Of a stretch of 64,000 nucleotides of DNA, positions 27,019 through 36,440 are shown piece by piece. Position numbers and translations under genes: made by a program. Under the pieces are notes generated by a model. The model did no database searches and was not told the origin of the DNA. It saw only the letters and a list, made by a program, of their open reading frames with translations. This DNA comes from Actinobacteria bacterium UBA6100 (lineage in GTDB: Bacteria; Actinomycetota; Coriobacteriia; Anaerosomatales; Anaerosomataceae), in the NCBI GenBank assembly GCA_002423585.1, contig DIWS01000017.1, positions 8,586 to 72,585 of the forward strand. Direction: 5' to 3'. Position 1 is the first letter of the stretch. The number at the start of each line of letters is the position of its first letter.

Positions 27019-29001
27019 TCAGTGCTCGAGGTCGCAGTACTCCGTCAGCGAGCCGGCCGGAAACACGAGCTCCATCGTCTCCGGGCAGTCGGGGCGCGCG
27101 ATCTTGTACGACTCGGAGCAGACCGTGTAGATCTGCTCGCCGGACGCCAGCGTCTCATCGCCGGTGACCGCGGCGGCCGGCGTCCCGCACATCGACGCGA
27201 CAGCCATGAAGTTCTTCCACACGGCCGCAGGGAAACTGCCCCCGGTCACGCGAACGCCGTGCACGTTGTCCATAGCCACCTGCGCGTCCGGGTACCCTAT
27301 CCAGACCGCGGTGCTCAGGTTGCCCGAGTACCCCACGATCCACGCGTCACGCCATGACTGCGCGGTACCGGTCTTCACCGCACCCCACGAGCCGATGTTC
27401 GCCGCCTGGCCGGTGCCCTGTGTGTACACGCGGTTGAGCACGCCCGCGAGCGTGGAGGCCACATCCTGCGAGATCGCCTGCTCTCCACCGCGGTCCGGCG
27501 CGTACACGAGCTCGCCCTCGGCGTCTGTCACGCGGTCGACGCCGGACGGCGCTACCGCGATACCGGTGTTGGCTATGGTGCCGAACGCCGAGGCCATCTC
27601 AAGCGGCGAGACTCCGCGCGACAGCCCACCGAGTGCGATCGCCGGGTCGGGATCGATATCGGAGGTGATGCCCATGCGGTGCGCAACATCCACGACCTTA
27701 TCGGCGCCCACGGCCATGATCAGGCGCGCGTACACCGCGTTGATCGACCACACGGTGGCCGTCTCAAGGGTGTAGGTGCCCCCGGTGATCGAGTTCTCGT
27801 AGTTGTCCACGTGCCAGATCTCGTCTTTCACCTGCGTCTCGAACGGGCTTGCCTCCCATGTGCTGTCGAGCGTATAGCCCTGCTCGAGCGCTGCGGCGAG
27901 CACGAAGGGCTTGAACGCCGAGCCGGTCTGCCGCCGCCCCTGCGTGGCCAGATCGAACTGTTCGGCGGCGAAGTCGCGACCACCCACGATCGCCACCACG
28001 GCCCCGTCGCTCCAGCGCACGGCGGCCACAGCCACTTCGGGGTCACCGGGGCTCGGGAGCACGCTGGCAACAGCGGCCTCGGCGGCGCGCTGCGCGGTGG
28101 GGTCGAGGGTCGTGTATATGCGCAGGCCGCCCCGGTAGAGTCGCTCCGAGCCGAGCGTGTCGAGCAGTTCACGCCGCACATACTCCACGAAGTAGGGCGC
28201 GAACCGGCTCGCCACCTCGGCCGTGTCCTTGAGGCCGAGTGGCTCAGCGGTCGCGGCCGCCGCCTCCTCGCTCGTGATGTAGCCCTGGTCGCGCATCTCG
28301 CGCAACACGAGGTTGCGCCGGCTCAGGGCGTCGTCGGGGTTCACGAACGGGTCGTAGCGCGTGGGCGACCGGATGCAGCCCGCCAGGAGCGCCGACTGCG
28401 AGAGCGTGAGATCCGCCGCGGTGGTGCCGAAGAAGCGCTGTGCGGCGCTCTCGACGCCATAGGCACCACGCCCGAAGTACGCCATGTTGAGATACACGCC
28501 GAGGACGTCGTCTTTCTCGGCACGCGTCTCAAGCGAGAGCGCGAGCAACGCCTCCTCGATCTTGCGCGTGAGCGTGCGCTCCCCGTCGGTGTACAGAAGC
28601 TTCACCGTCTGCTGGGTGATGGTCGAGCCGCCCTGCCGCACCTCGCCGGCACGAGAGTTCACCGACAGCGCGCGGGTGATCGCGCGCAGGTCAACACCGC
28701 TGTGCTCGTAGAAGCGCTTGTCCTCGATCGCGACCGTGGCGTGCTTCAGCGTCTGCGGGATGACGTCATCGGCCACCACCGTGCGGTCCTCGGCATCGAA
28801 CCACTCGGCCAGCACAGTGCCATCGGCCGCGTAGACGATCGACGTCTCCGGCATCTCGATCGCATCGGGATCAGCCGCCAGGTCGGGCAGCCTCGTGGAC
28901 AGGCTCCAGAGGTAACCGGCGAACGCGAGCAGCACGACGAGCACGACAGCCAGCACACCCGACGCCCAGGTGAGTATCCTGACGAGCCGTTGTCTGTTCA
29001 C
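27019..29001 (-). CDS. Class A penicillin-binding protein (PBP1A type)
   Basis: A 660-residue bifunctional peptidoglycan synthase. One helix lies at about 10-32. The GT51 glycosyltransferase shows EDKRFYEHSGVDLRAITRA and QGGSTITQQTVKLLY. The transpeptidase has the active serine in TGSAFKPF, then SIN and KTGTAQSW. A short Cys-containing tail follows. The GTG start is 18 bp after ilvE with a CGGGAGCGGGG site, so both are likely co-transcribed. The presence of a normal class A PBP tells nothing about outer membranes. Confidence 0.93.
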   Translation of the reverse strand: MNRQRLVRILTWASGVLAVVLVVLLAFAGYLWSLSTRLPDLAADPDAIEMPETSIVYAADGTVLAEWFDAEDRTVVADDVIPQTLKHATVAIEDKRFYEHSGVDLRAITRALSVNSRAGEVRQGGSTITQQTVKLLYTDGERTLTRKIEEALLALSLETRAEKDDVLGVYLNMAYFGRGAYGVESAAQRFFGTTAADLTLSQSALLAGCIRSPTRYDPFVNPDDALSRRNLVLREMRDQGYITSEEAAAATAEPLGLKDTAEVASRFAPYFVEYVRRELLDTLGSERLYRGGLRIYTTLDPTAQRAAEAAVASVLPSPGDPEVAVAAVRWSDGAVVAIVGGRDFAAEQFDLATQGRRQTGSAFKPFVLAAALEQGYTLDSTWEASPFETQVKDEIWHVDNYENSITGGTYTLETATVWSINAVYARLIMAVGADKVVDVAHRMGITSDIDPDPAIALGGLSRGVSPLEMASAFGTIANTGIAVAPSGVDRVTDAEGELVYAPDRGGEQAISQDVASTLAGVLNRVYTQGTGQAANIGSWGAVKTGTAQSWRDAWIVGYSGNLSTAVWIGYPDAQVAMDNVHGVRVTGGSFPAAVWKNFMAVASMCGTPAAAVTGDETLASGEQIYTVCSESYKIARPDCPETMELVFPAGSLTEYCDLEH

Positions 29002-29019
29002 ACTGCCCCGCTCCCGCGC

Positions 29020-29934
29020 CTACAGGCGGTCGAGCCACTCCTCGTACGCCGGGTCCTGACCGCGAACGGCCGCGAAGAACGCCTTCTGCAGCTCAAGGGT
29101 CACGGGGCCGGCATCACCGATGACGCGACCGTCGACTGAGCGCACCGGCACGAGCTCGGCTGCCGAGCCGGTCATGAACATCTCGTCGGCGGTGTAGAGG
29201 TCGGTGCGAACGAGCGACTCCTCGATGACCGGGTAGCCGAGGTTGTCGGCGATCACCATGATCGAGTCCCGCGTGATGCCCTCGAGGATGCCGTCGGAGA
29301 CCGGCGGTGTGGATATGACCTCGTCGCGCACGATGAAGAGGTTCTCACCGGTGCCCTCGCACACCCTGCCGTCCTCGTTGAGCATGACTGCCTCGTTGTA
29401 GCCGTGACGGTTCGCCTCGATGCGGGCGAGCGAGGAGTTGAGGTAGTTGCCGGTTGACTTGATGGCGGGCGGCATCGCGTTCGGGCTGCGCTGACGCCAC
29501 GACGAGACGCCCACGTCCACGCCGCGGATGAGGGCCTCCTCGCCCATGTAGGTCTCCCACGGCCAGCACGCGATCGTCACGTTCACTGGCGCGGGGATCG
29601 GATCGAGGCCCATCACACCGTAGCCGCGGAACGCGATCGGGCGGATGTAGCATGCAGGCAGCTTGTTCTCGCGGATGGTCGTCTTCACGGCCTCGACCAT
29701 CTCATCCACCGTGTAACCGAGGTCCATGAAGAGCATCTTGGCCGAGCGCTCGAAGCGCTCCATATGCTCGACGAGGCGGAACACGGCGGGGCCATCGGCG
29801 GTGGCGTAGCAGCGGATGCCTTCGAAGACGCCGGTGCCGTAGTGGAGCGCGTGGGTGAGGACGTGTACGTTGGCATCCGCCCAGGGAACGAGCTTGCCGT
29901 CCATCCAGATGAAGTCCACCTCAGGCAGTGCCAT
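29020..29934 (-). CDS. ilvE: Branched-chain amino acid aminotransferase
   Basis: A 304-residue class IV PLP aminotransferase making Leu, Ile and Val from their keto acids. HALHYGTGVFEGIRCY, YIRPIAFRGYGVMG, the PLP lysine in IKSTGNYLNSSLA, EAVMLNEDGRVCEGTGENLF and GSAAELVPVRSVDGR support IlvE over D-amino acid or ADC enzymes. The ATG at 29932-29934 is preceded by AAGGGGAGA; the longer frame adds 23 residues without homology. Confidence 0.94.
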   Translation of the reverse strand: MALPEVDFIWMDGKLVPWADANVHVLTHALHYGTGVFEGIRCYATADGPAVFRLVEHMERFERSAKMLFMDLGYTVDEMVEAVKTTIRENKLPACYIRPIAFRGYGVMGLDPIPAPVNVTIACWPWETYMGEEALIRGVDVGVSSWRQRSPNAMPPAIKSTGNYLNSSLARIEANRHGYNEAVMLNEDGRVCEGTGENLFIVRDEVISTPPVSDGILEGITRDSIMVIADNLGYPVIEESLVRTDLYTADEMFMTGSAAELVPVRSVDGRVIGDAGPVTLELQKAFFAAVRGQDPAYEEWLDRL

Positions 29935-30022
29935 GTCGTCTCCCCTTCCGAGCGCGAGCGTGTATCGGGATAGTGTACCGCAGCTCCGACGGTGCAGGGC
30001 CACCCGATCTGGGCGAAGCGCC

Positions 30023-31003
30023 CTACTCCTCCGGCGGCTCGTGGCCGAGCACGGCGCGCAGCACCGTCGGACGCGAGCCGAGCGCTATCCAACCGACGCC
30101 CACGCTCCACCACAGCGTCGCCACGCGCGCCACAAGCGTCGCTGCCGAGGCCGCCGAAGCGCCCATGCCCGCCGACATGAGGATCCCGACCATCGAGGCC
30201 TCGGTGAGGCCGATGCCGCCGGGCAGGAACGAGAACGCGCCTGCGATGGTGGCCACGCCGTAGACCGATATCTCGGCGAGCGCACCGAGCGCGTCGAAGC
30301 CGAGCGCGTGGAGACAGAGCGAGAAGCCGATGCCCTCGAGCCCCCACGCCACCACCGAGATCGCCACCGACCACACCAGCGTGCGCCACCTGAGCACGCG
30401 GCCGAGCGTGTCGGCGATCGCCTCGGCCGACGCTTCGTGCTTGCGCGCCCAGGACCGCCTGCCCACGACGCGCAGAGCAAGCCCGTGGAACCAGGGCGAG
30501 CCGGCGAGCGCGGTGCCCGCCACGACGACGACGATGCCCGCGACGAGCACCCCGGTTGTGCCGCCGAGCGCCGAGAGACCGCCAAGGGCGAGCAGGCAGA
30601 CCGCGATGAGATCGGCCACGCGCTCGGCGAACACGAGCGGAATGCCGCGGCTCATCGGCATGCCGGCGACCTCGCGCGCGAGCCACGGCTTGAGGACCTC
30701 CCCCACCCGGCCCGGCGTGACGCTCATCGTCTGGCCGGAGATGTGGAGATAGAGAGCGTCCTTGGCGCTGACCGGGTGACCGAGCACGCGCATAAGTCGG
30801 CCCCAGCGCAGTGCACGGAGCACGAAGCCCGCGAGACCAAGGGCGAGCATCCAGACCAGCACCAGTGGATCGAAGCCCGCGAGAGCGTCTGCCACCGCCG
30901 GGCCGTCACCCACCGCCACGAGGACCGCGTAGACCGCGCCGCTCATGATCGCGGCCACCACCAGCGCCCGCACGAGACGCCTGCTGTCGAGGACCACAGC
31001 CAT
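30023..31003 (-). CDS. YbhN/UPF0104-family membrane protein (lysyl-PG synthase-type TM domain)
   Basis: About 326 residues with eight or so helices, in the family of the membrane domain of lysylphosphatidylglycerol synthase (AglD/YbhN-like). RALRWGRLMRVLG, HISGQTMSVTPGRVGEVLKPWLAR (here broken by the GRVGEVLKP core) and FSFLPGGIGLTEASMV are the familiar family patches. Possible roles are lipid or glycolipid translocation; none is proven. The ribosome site before the ATG at 31001-31003 is weak. It is divergent from the plus-strand gene at 31266. Confidence 0.82.
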   Translation of the reverse strand: MAVVLDSRRLVRALVVAAIMSGAVYAVLVAVGDGPAVADALAGFDPLVLVWMLALGLAGFVLRALRWGRLMRVLGHPVSAKDALYLHISGQTMSVTPGRVGEVLKPWLAREVAGMPMSRGIPLVFAERVADLIAVCLLALGGLSALGGTTGVLVAGIVVVVAGTALAGSPWFHGLALRVVGRRSWARKHEASAEAIADTLGRVLRWRTLVWSVAISVVAWGLEGIGFSLCLHALGFDALGALAEISVYGVATIAGAFSFLPGGIGLTEASMVGILMSAGMGASAASAATLVARVATLWWSVGVGWIALGSRPTVLRAVLGHEPPEE

Positions 31004-31265
31004 GGCTACCGCTCGTATCCGTGCCGGGTGGGGCGACGCTCGGCGGGCGACATGATCACGGTCATCCTCTCGACTTTGACGGGGCGACTGAAGTGTACAA
31101 CGTCCCCGTCGCCGCGCTCCCGACACGCACGCGGACGGCCAAGCGTCTCTTCGCGCTGCGCCGCCCAAATGGTATGGCCTGTGCTACTGGAAGACGCCGC
31201 ATCTGCCCTTCGAGCGTACCGTGCGCTCTGCATGGCGGCGAATGATTGCAAAGGATACCCACAAC

Positions 31266-32780
31266 ATGGCACGTGCCGCTGCGCATGAGCATTCGCAGGC
31301 CGGAGGGCCGGCGCTCCTGATCGGGATCGTGGTCTTCATGTCGGGGGCCATCGTGATGGTGCTCGAACTCGTCGGATCCCGCCTCCTCGCGCCGTTCTTC
31401 GGCAACTCCCTCTTCGTCTGGACCAGCCTCATCGGCGTGATGCTCGGATTCATGGCACTCGGCGGGTACCTCGGTGGGCGACTGGCCGATCGGAGCCTGT
31501 CCACCTCGGTGCTGTTCTGGATCCTCATCACCGCGGCCGCGACCATCGCGCTCGTGGCGTTCGCCGAGCAACCGCTTCTGACGAAGCTGGCGATGCAGCC
31601 GGACATGAAGATCGCGGCCGTCCTCTCGGCGGCCCTGCTGTTCGCCCTGCCGTCCACGCTCCTCGGCATGGTGTCACCGTACTGCACGCGGCTGCGCCTG
31701 CATGCGCTGGCCGACTCCGGCGCCACGGTGGGCTCGCTGTACGCCATCTCCACGTTCGGGAGCATCGTCGGGACGTTCGCGGCCGGCTTCTGGTTGATCG
31801 CGCACGTAGGGAGCCACGACCTCGTATCGTGGCTCGCGGCGGCCGCGGCCGCTCTCTCGCTCCTGGTAGCGGCGCCGTTCACCCGGCGACGGGTGATGGG
31901 CGCCCTCGGCACGATCGTGCTGGTGATCGTGGCGATGCAGTCGACAGGCACGTCCGCCGGGTCGTTCGACACGCAGTACGACCGCTACTTCATCGGTCAC
32001 CAGATAGAGGAGGAGACGCTGAGGCCGGTGGTCACACTGTCCCGCGATGACTACTCGATCGAGTCGGCGACCTACAAGGACAACGGCGAGCCGTATCTCC
32101 TCGACTACTACGACTACTACGACATCGCACTCGCCAGCGTGCCCGAGGTACGCCGAACACTGCTGATCGGCGGCGGTGCCTTCTCGTATCCGCGCCACCA
32201 GCTCGGCCTGCATCCCGGGGCGATCGCCGACGTGGTGGAGATAGACCCTGATCTCGTGGAAGTCGCACGTAAGACGTTCGGCCTCGATGACGACCCGCGA
32301 ATCAACGTGATCGTGGAAGACGGCCGGACGTTCCTGAACGCATCGGACGAGACCTACGACGCGATACTGATCGATGCCTTCAAGTCCGCGGGCTCGATCC
32401 CGTACCAGCTCGCGACCTTCGAGTCGATGAGCCACTGCTCCCGGCTGCTTGCCGACGACGGCGTGCTCGCGATGAACCTCATCGCCTCCACACGCGGTGC
32501 GGGCAGCCGCTTCCTGTGGGCCGAGTACGCGACACTCAAGGCGATCTTCCCGAACGTGGAGGTCTTCGCGGTCTTCGATCCGGCCGACCCGGCCGGGATC
32601 CAGAACATCGCGATCATCGCCGGCAAGGATCCGTCGACCGATCTGCTGGCCGCACTCGCCGAGGTCTCCCCGGATCATGCGGCCCGGCGCGTCATCCCCC
32701 CGTCGCACATCGGCCCGGAGACCGCGCCGATCATCACAGACGACTTCGCTCCGGTGGACCAGTACCTCATGGATCTGTAG
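31266..32780 (+). CDS. Membrane-fused spermidine synthase-like protein
   Basis: About 504 residues. The N-terminal half has six or seven helices (SGAIVMVLELVGSRLLAPFFG is broken here by the ELVGSRLLAP core typical of this fused family). The C-terminal half is a SpeE-like Rossmann domain: LLIGGGAFSYPRHQL, DVVEIDPDLVEVARKTF, VEDGRTFL and DAILIDAF. Whether it makes polyamines is uncertain, since many such fusions lack proven activity. I chose the ATG at 31266 for its AAAGGA site; the longer frame begins 15 codons earlier. It converges with the first cytochrome gene. Confidence 0.8.
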   Translation: MARAAAHEHSQAGGPALLIGIVVFMSGAIVMVLELVGSRLLAPFFGNSLFVWTSLIGVMLGFMALGGYLGGRLADRSLSTSVLFWILITAAATIALVAFAEQPLLTKLAMQPDMKIAAVLSAALLFALPSTLLGMVSPYCTRLRLHALADSGATVGSLYAISTFGSIVGTFAAGFWLIAHVGSHDLVSWLAAAAAALSLLVAAPFTRRRVMGALGTIVLVIVAMQSTGTSAGSFDTQYDRYFIGHQIEEETLRPVVTLSRDDYSIESATYKDNGEPYLLDYYDYYDIALASVPEVRRTLLIGGGAFSYPRHQLGLHPGAIADVVEIDPDLVEVARKTFGLDDDPRINVIVEDGRTFLNASDETYDAILIDAFKSAGSIPYQLATFESMSHCSRLLADDGVLAMNLIASTRGAGSRFLWAEYATLKAIFPNVEVFAVFDPADPAGIQNIAIIAGKDPSTDLLAALAEVSPDHAARRVIPPSHIGPETAPIITDDFAPVDQYLMDL

Positions 32781-32817
32781 ACCGTGCACCCCATCGCCTG
32801 AGGCCTCGCCCCGAATC

Positions 32818-33987
32818 CTACTGCGCCCCCGGGTGGCACAGCCCGCAGAAGTCGCGCCCGTTTCGGTGGGCCATGCGCGCATGACAGCTGTCGCAACCCT
32901 GACCCGTCCCCGACTGATGCAGCGTGCGGAACCCCGAGCCGTGCGAGGGGAACGCGCCGAGATGGCACGACGTGCACGGACGGTTCTTCGCGTTGTGGCA
33001 CTTCCCGCATGTCCGCCCGCCGTTGTACCAGAGGTCCTCGACGCCTTCACGCGCGTGATCATGGGACATGAACTCGGCGGTGTGAGGAAGCCGGAGGCCA
33101 TGGCATGAGTCGCATGACTCCTGCGTGTGACATCCGCCGCAGTCGATCTCGGTCACGAGCACCTCTGCCGTCGCTGTCGTCGCCTGGCTGCGGCCGACGA
33201 CCGCCAGGGCGATGTCGCCCGTGTGGCAGTGGACGCAGTCGGCGGGCGCGTCGTTGTCGTCGTGGCACCGTAGACACGGCTGCATCCCGGTCGTCACGAC
33301 GCCCACCACGCCGTCGGCAAGTCGGTGGCAGTCGAGACACTCGGCACCGGCCGCGAGCGGTTCGACATGCGACATCCTGACCGCCCTGGTCTCGTTCACG
33401 GTCGTCTGCCCGATGCCCGACGCATGGCACGAGACGCATGCCCGGCCGGCCGACCCATATGAGCCGCTCGTGTTCTCTCCGAGCATGCCGGTCACCACAT
33501 GTTCGACCCGTGACGGTACGGCGATGGTCAGGCTCGCGAGCACCCCGCCGTTGTCGTGACACTCCACGCATCGCACCCGCTCGTGCGGATCACGCTCCAC
33601 CTGTGTGAGCGCGTGGTCGCTGCCTTCGTGGCAGGTGAGGCACACCGGCGTCGAGGCGGTCGTCACCGCAGTGGCCAGCCACCAGCCCACGACGGCCAGG
33701 AACACGACGGCCCCGGCGGGAAGACGCCTGTGCGGGCTGCGAGTCGCAACAATGCCCGTGTCCGCCGGCTCTTGCCCGGCATCCGCGTCCGGGGCGCACT
33801 CCCCCTCGGCCGTATCCTCGGGATGACGGGTGATCAGCAGCAGCGCACCCACCAGGAGCATGGCCAGGCCAACGACCATGATGCCGAAGACCAGGAACGC
33901 CTCGAGCGGCCTGGATGCCGGGTCTGCGATGATCTCCCATATCAGCCCGAGGCTCTGTGCAACGTCCGCGGTCAGAAGCTCAGTCAT
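32818..33987 (-). CDS. Module A 12-heme membrane cytochrome (distal)
   Basis: About 389 residues with twelve CxxCH motifs (for example CLTCH, CVECH, CLDCH, CGGCH, CDSCH, CGLCH). Two N-terminal helices, about 27-48 and 84-104, flank an acidic cytosolic loop, and the heme part is outside. The sequence CGGCH-TQE-SCDSCHGLRLPHT closely parallels CGGCHDESTCDACHGLRMPHS in the plus-strand protein at 40880, its paralogue. A NapC/NrfH-like start (CxxCH..H..V.C..CH) suggests quinol-linked electron entry. The ATG at 33985-33987 overlaps the upstream cytochrome by 8 bp. The last heme motif is six residues from the C-terminus. Confidence 0.85.
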   Translation of the reverse strand: MTELLTADVAQSLGLIWEIIADPASRPLEAFLVFGIMVVGLAMLLVGALLLITRHPEDTAEGECAPDADAGQEPADTGIVATRSPHRRLPAGAVVFLAVVGWWLATAVTTASTPVCLTCHEGSDHALTQVERDPHERVRCVECHDNGGVLASLTIAVPSRVEHVVTGMLGENTSGSYGSAGRACVSCHASGIGQTTVNETRAVRMSHVEPLAAGAECLDCHRLADGVVGVVTTGMQPCLRCHDDNDAPADCVHCHTGDIALAVVGRSQATTATAEVLVTEIDCGGCHTQESCDSCHGLRLPHTAEFMSHDHAREGVEDLWYNGGRTCGKCHNAKNRPCTSCHLGAFPSHGSGFRTLHQSGTGQGCDSCHARMAHRNGRDFCGLCHPGAQ

Positions 33988-34951
33988 CGGCCCGATCACC
34001 GCCGGCCAGCTTTGCGTTGCCCGGATGGACGTGCTTCACATGGCACGTCACGCAGTCAGCGGGCGCATGACACCGTTGACACTCCTCGTCACCCTCAGCC
34101 TTGACCAGACTCGAATGTCCACGAGCGAACCCGTCCGGATGCGGCATCGGCATTCCGTGACAGTCACTGCAAAACGCCGGAACGTGGCATGAGTCGCACG
34201 CGGCGTCGGGCTGCACCGCGACATCGCTGTGACCGGAAGCGAACGCGGGGGTGTGCGGCACACCGGCGCCGTGACACGACACGCACTTGTCCGCGGTGTG
34301 GCACGCGCCGCAGGCGAGCGAATCGCCCATGCCGTGCATCTCCCGCCAGTTGGCGCTGTGCGTGAGCGCGAAGGTCCCGGTGCTCACGCGCTCCGCGCGG
34401 GACCGCTCCGTATGGCAGTAGTCGCACTGCACCGACTCGGCCTGCGACATGTGGCACGGCACACAGTCGAACATGTCGTACGAGCGGGGCCACGAGACGG
34501 AGTCTCCGTGCGCCACCCGTGAGTGGCAGTCGGTGCACCGGCGGTCAGCGGCGCAGGAGGCGTGGTCGACCCGGATCGCGCCGCGATCGGACACGGCACT
34601 CGCCACATCGTGACACGTGACGCACGACGCGTCGCTCACCGCAGCCGCGCTGCGCCCCTCGGGCATCGGCAGGCGCAGGTGCATGCCATAGACCTGACGA
34701 CCGGCGAACAGCACGGTATCGACGGTCGACGTGCCCCCGTGACAGTCAAGACACGCCGAGTCGGCGTGACCCTCGCGCACCTCGAGCCGCTCCGCACCTG
34801 TGGATGCGTGGCACTCGACACAGCGCTCGGGGGTCACGGCGACCACTGTCACCGCCCCGATGTTGAGTAGCACGATCACGCCGACGATCGCGAGTGCCGC
34901 GGCTAACAGCCGCGCGCCAGCGCTCGATCCTGTGTCCTCGCGTTCTCTCAC
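33980..34951 (-). CDS. Module A 12-heme membrane cytochrome (proximal)
   Basis: About 323 residues, one N-terminal helix (about 12-36), then twelve CxxCH motifs. It is the paralogue of the gene at 39912: both share an ending of the form HAPADCVTCHVKHVHPGN versus QDCDRCHVTHTHPGN, and an inner HGMGD block followed by two CxxCH. The start is uncertain. The longest frame opens 25 codons earlier inside a strong hairpin, and I use the GTG at 34949-34951 (VREREDTG) placed before the helix. Electron transfer between quinone pool and the secreted hexaheme is the likely role, inferred from its neighbours. Confidence 0.83.
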   Translation of the reverse strand: MREREDTGSSAGARLLAAALAIVGVIVLLNIGAVTVVAVTPERCVECHASTGAERLEVREGHADSACLDCHGGTSTVDTVLFAGRQVYGMHLRLPMPEGRSAAAVSDASCVTCHDVASAVSDRGAIRVDHASCAADRRCTDCHSRVAHGDSVSWPRSYDMFDCVPCHMSQAESVQCDYCHTERSRAERVSTGTFALTHSANWREMHGMGDSLACGACHTADKCVSCHGAGVPHTPAFASGHSDVAVQPDAACDSCHVPAFCSDCHGMPMPHPDGFARGHSSLVKAEGDEECQRCHAPADCVTCHVKHVHPGNAKLAGGDRADD

Positions 34952-34988
34952 GTTCGTCCCGTCATCGAGCTGAGGTTCTTGCGCATTC

Positions 34989-35022
34989 GGGGGGACCGAC
35001 TCCTCACAGAGCCGGTCCCCCC
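34989..35022 (-). promoter_or_regulatory. Strong hairpin between hexaheme and 12-heme genes of module A
   Basis: Two perfect 10-bp arms, GGGGGGACCG and CGGTCCCCCC, face each other across a 14-base loop. No run of T follows on the minus strand, so it is not a standard intrinsic terminator. In an operon it could partly stop transcription or protect the upstream mRNA 3' end, giving more hexaheme than 12-heme protein. Confidence 0.6.
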
Positions 35023-35057
35023 TCACGCATCACGTACTGCGTGTGTGCTGCTATGAC

Positions 35058-36332
35058 CTAGAAGGTGAAGCCGACACCCGTGGTGTCATCGGCACGGTGG
35101 CACTTGAGGCACGCGCCGTCCATACCGGAAGTGAGGTCTCCATTGGTCGCGCTGCGGCCGTTGGTCGTGATGGCGGTGCCACCGACCGAGTCCTTCAGCG
35201 TGAACCACGCGGAGCTCTTCGTGCCCGGCAGGGTGCCGTCGGTGTTGACGACGTCGTTGCCGTGCGGGAACTGCTTGGTGGTGGGGCTGATGCGGTAGTC
35301 GATGCTGTCGTGGCAGGCAGAGCACTGGCCCACGTTGGCGAATGCGACGTTGCGAGCGGTCAGGTCGGACACCGCGGCAAGGGTGTGGCCCTTGATCGGA
35401 GCGTCGCGGAACTTGAGGAGGACCCGCACGTCATAGGTGTCGCCATCCACGCCCACGAAAGTCCATCCCTCGTCGTCGCCGTAAGTGGCAGCCGGGATGA
35501 GGTTGTTCGGGGTTCCATCGTTCGCGGTGTACTTCGGCTGGTAGGCGTCAGCGGCGACGACGATGTCGCCATCCCACTTGCCGAACGTCGCGTCAGCGGT
35601 GAGCGAGTTGAACGCACCGTTGATGTGGCAGCCACCGTTAGCGCACACGTAGCCGGTGCCCACTGCACGACCCAGGGCGATCGACTCGACCGTGGTGACG
35701 TCGTTGAGGAGGGCTGCGGTGACACCCGGGTTGTACACAGCGATCGAGCCTTCGGGGGTTGCCGTGTCCTTGTCCACGCCAGTGGCGAAGATGTCGCCCG
35801 AAACGGGGGCGCCGTCAACACCGGACTGAATAGCGGCGTCCAACAGGGTGTCAGCATGGTCGGTGAGCATGGCGGTCTTCAGCGTGGCGTACTTGGAGAT
35901 GTCACCGGCACCGTGCGGCGCGACCGCGTGGCAGTAGCCGTTGGTGCAGCCGTCGTTGGCACCGTGACGGTTGCCGCCCGAGATCTTCTTGCTGGAAACC
36001 GCGGTGGCACCTACGTGGCACGGTACGCATGACCCGCCTGACGCGCTCTGGAGGAGCTTGGAGCCGGTGGCCGAAGCCTTGTGCGCGGAGTGGCAGACCT
36101 GGCACTTGACGGTCGTCGTGCTGTAGTTGCCGTGCGCGGTGGCCGTTGCTTCAGCGGCCACGCCGACTGCAGCCATCTTGGTCTGCGCGGCGCTCCACGA
36201 GATGTAGCTCTGGCCCTTGGCGAGATAGGACGACGAGCGGTTTGCGGGCTCTGCCCCACGGGCGAGAGCGGTTCCGCCCAGGGCGAGAACCAGGGCCGCA
36301 GTCATTGCGACGGTGATCATTACCTTCTTCAT
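35058..36332 (-). CDS. Module A secreted hexaheme cytochrome, OmcS-like
   Basis: 424 residues with a clear signal peptide (KKVMITVAMTAALVLALGG then TALARG). Six heme sites follow in order: CQVCHSAH, CVPCH, CTNGYCH, CANGGCH, CSACH, CLKCH; the third and fourth are CX4CH. Length, heme count, the opening CxxCHxxH and a last heme close to the C-terminus resemble OmcS of Geobacter, which polymerises into extracellular filaments. It is a paralogue of the gene at 42181 (shared endings GACLKCHR). I start at the ATG with GGAGCATCA before it. An in-frame ATG twelve codons upstream, behind a distant AAGGAGGTG, is also possible (see findings). Confidence 0.85.
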   Translation of the reverse strand: MKKVMITVAMTAALVLALGGTALARGAEPANRSSSYLAKGQSYISWSAAQTKMAAVGVAAEATATAHGNYSTTTVKCQVCHSAHKASATGSKLLQSASGGSCVPCHVGATAVSSKKISGGNRHGANDGCTNGYCHAVAPHGAGDISKYATLKTAMLTDHADTLLDAAIQSGVDGAPVSGDIFATGVDKDTATPEGSIAVYNPGVTAALLNDVTTVESIALGRAVGTGYVCANGGCHINGAFNSLTADATFGKWDGDIVVAADAYQPKYTANDGTPNNLIPAATYGDDEGWTFVGVDGDTYDVRVLLKFRDAPIKGHTLAAVSDLTARNVAFANVGQCSACHDSIDYRISPTTKQFPHGNDVVNTDGTLPGTKSSAWFTLKDSVGGTAITTNGRSATNGDLTSGMDGACLKCHRADDTTGVGFTF

Positions 36333-36440
36333 TGATGCTCCATTCTTGCGAGTTGTCTTTGTCTGCATATCTCTTCTCTTACACCTCCTTTCCGAGATCA
36401 GGATTCTTTCAGAGGGCATGAAGCCCTGCCGAAAACTGTT

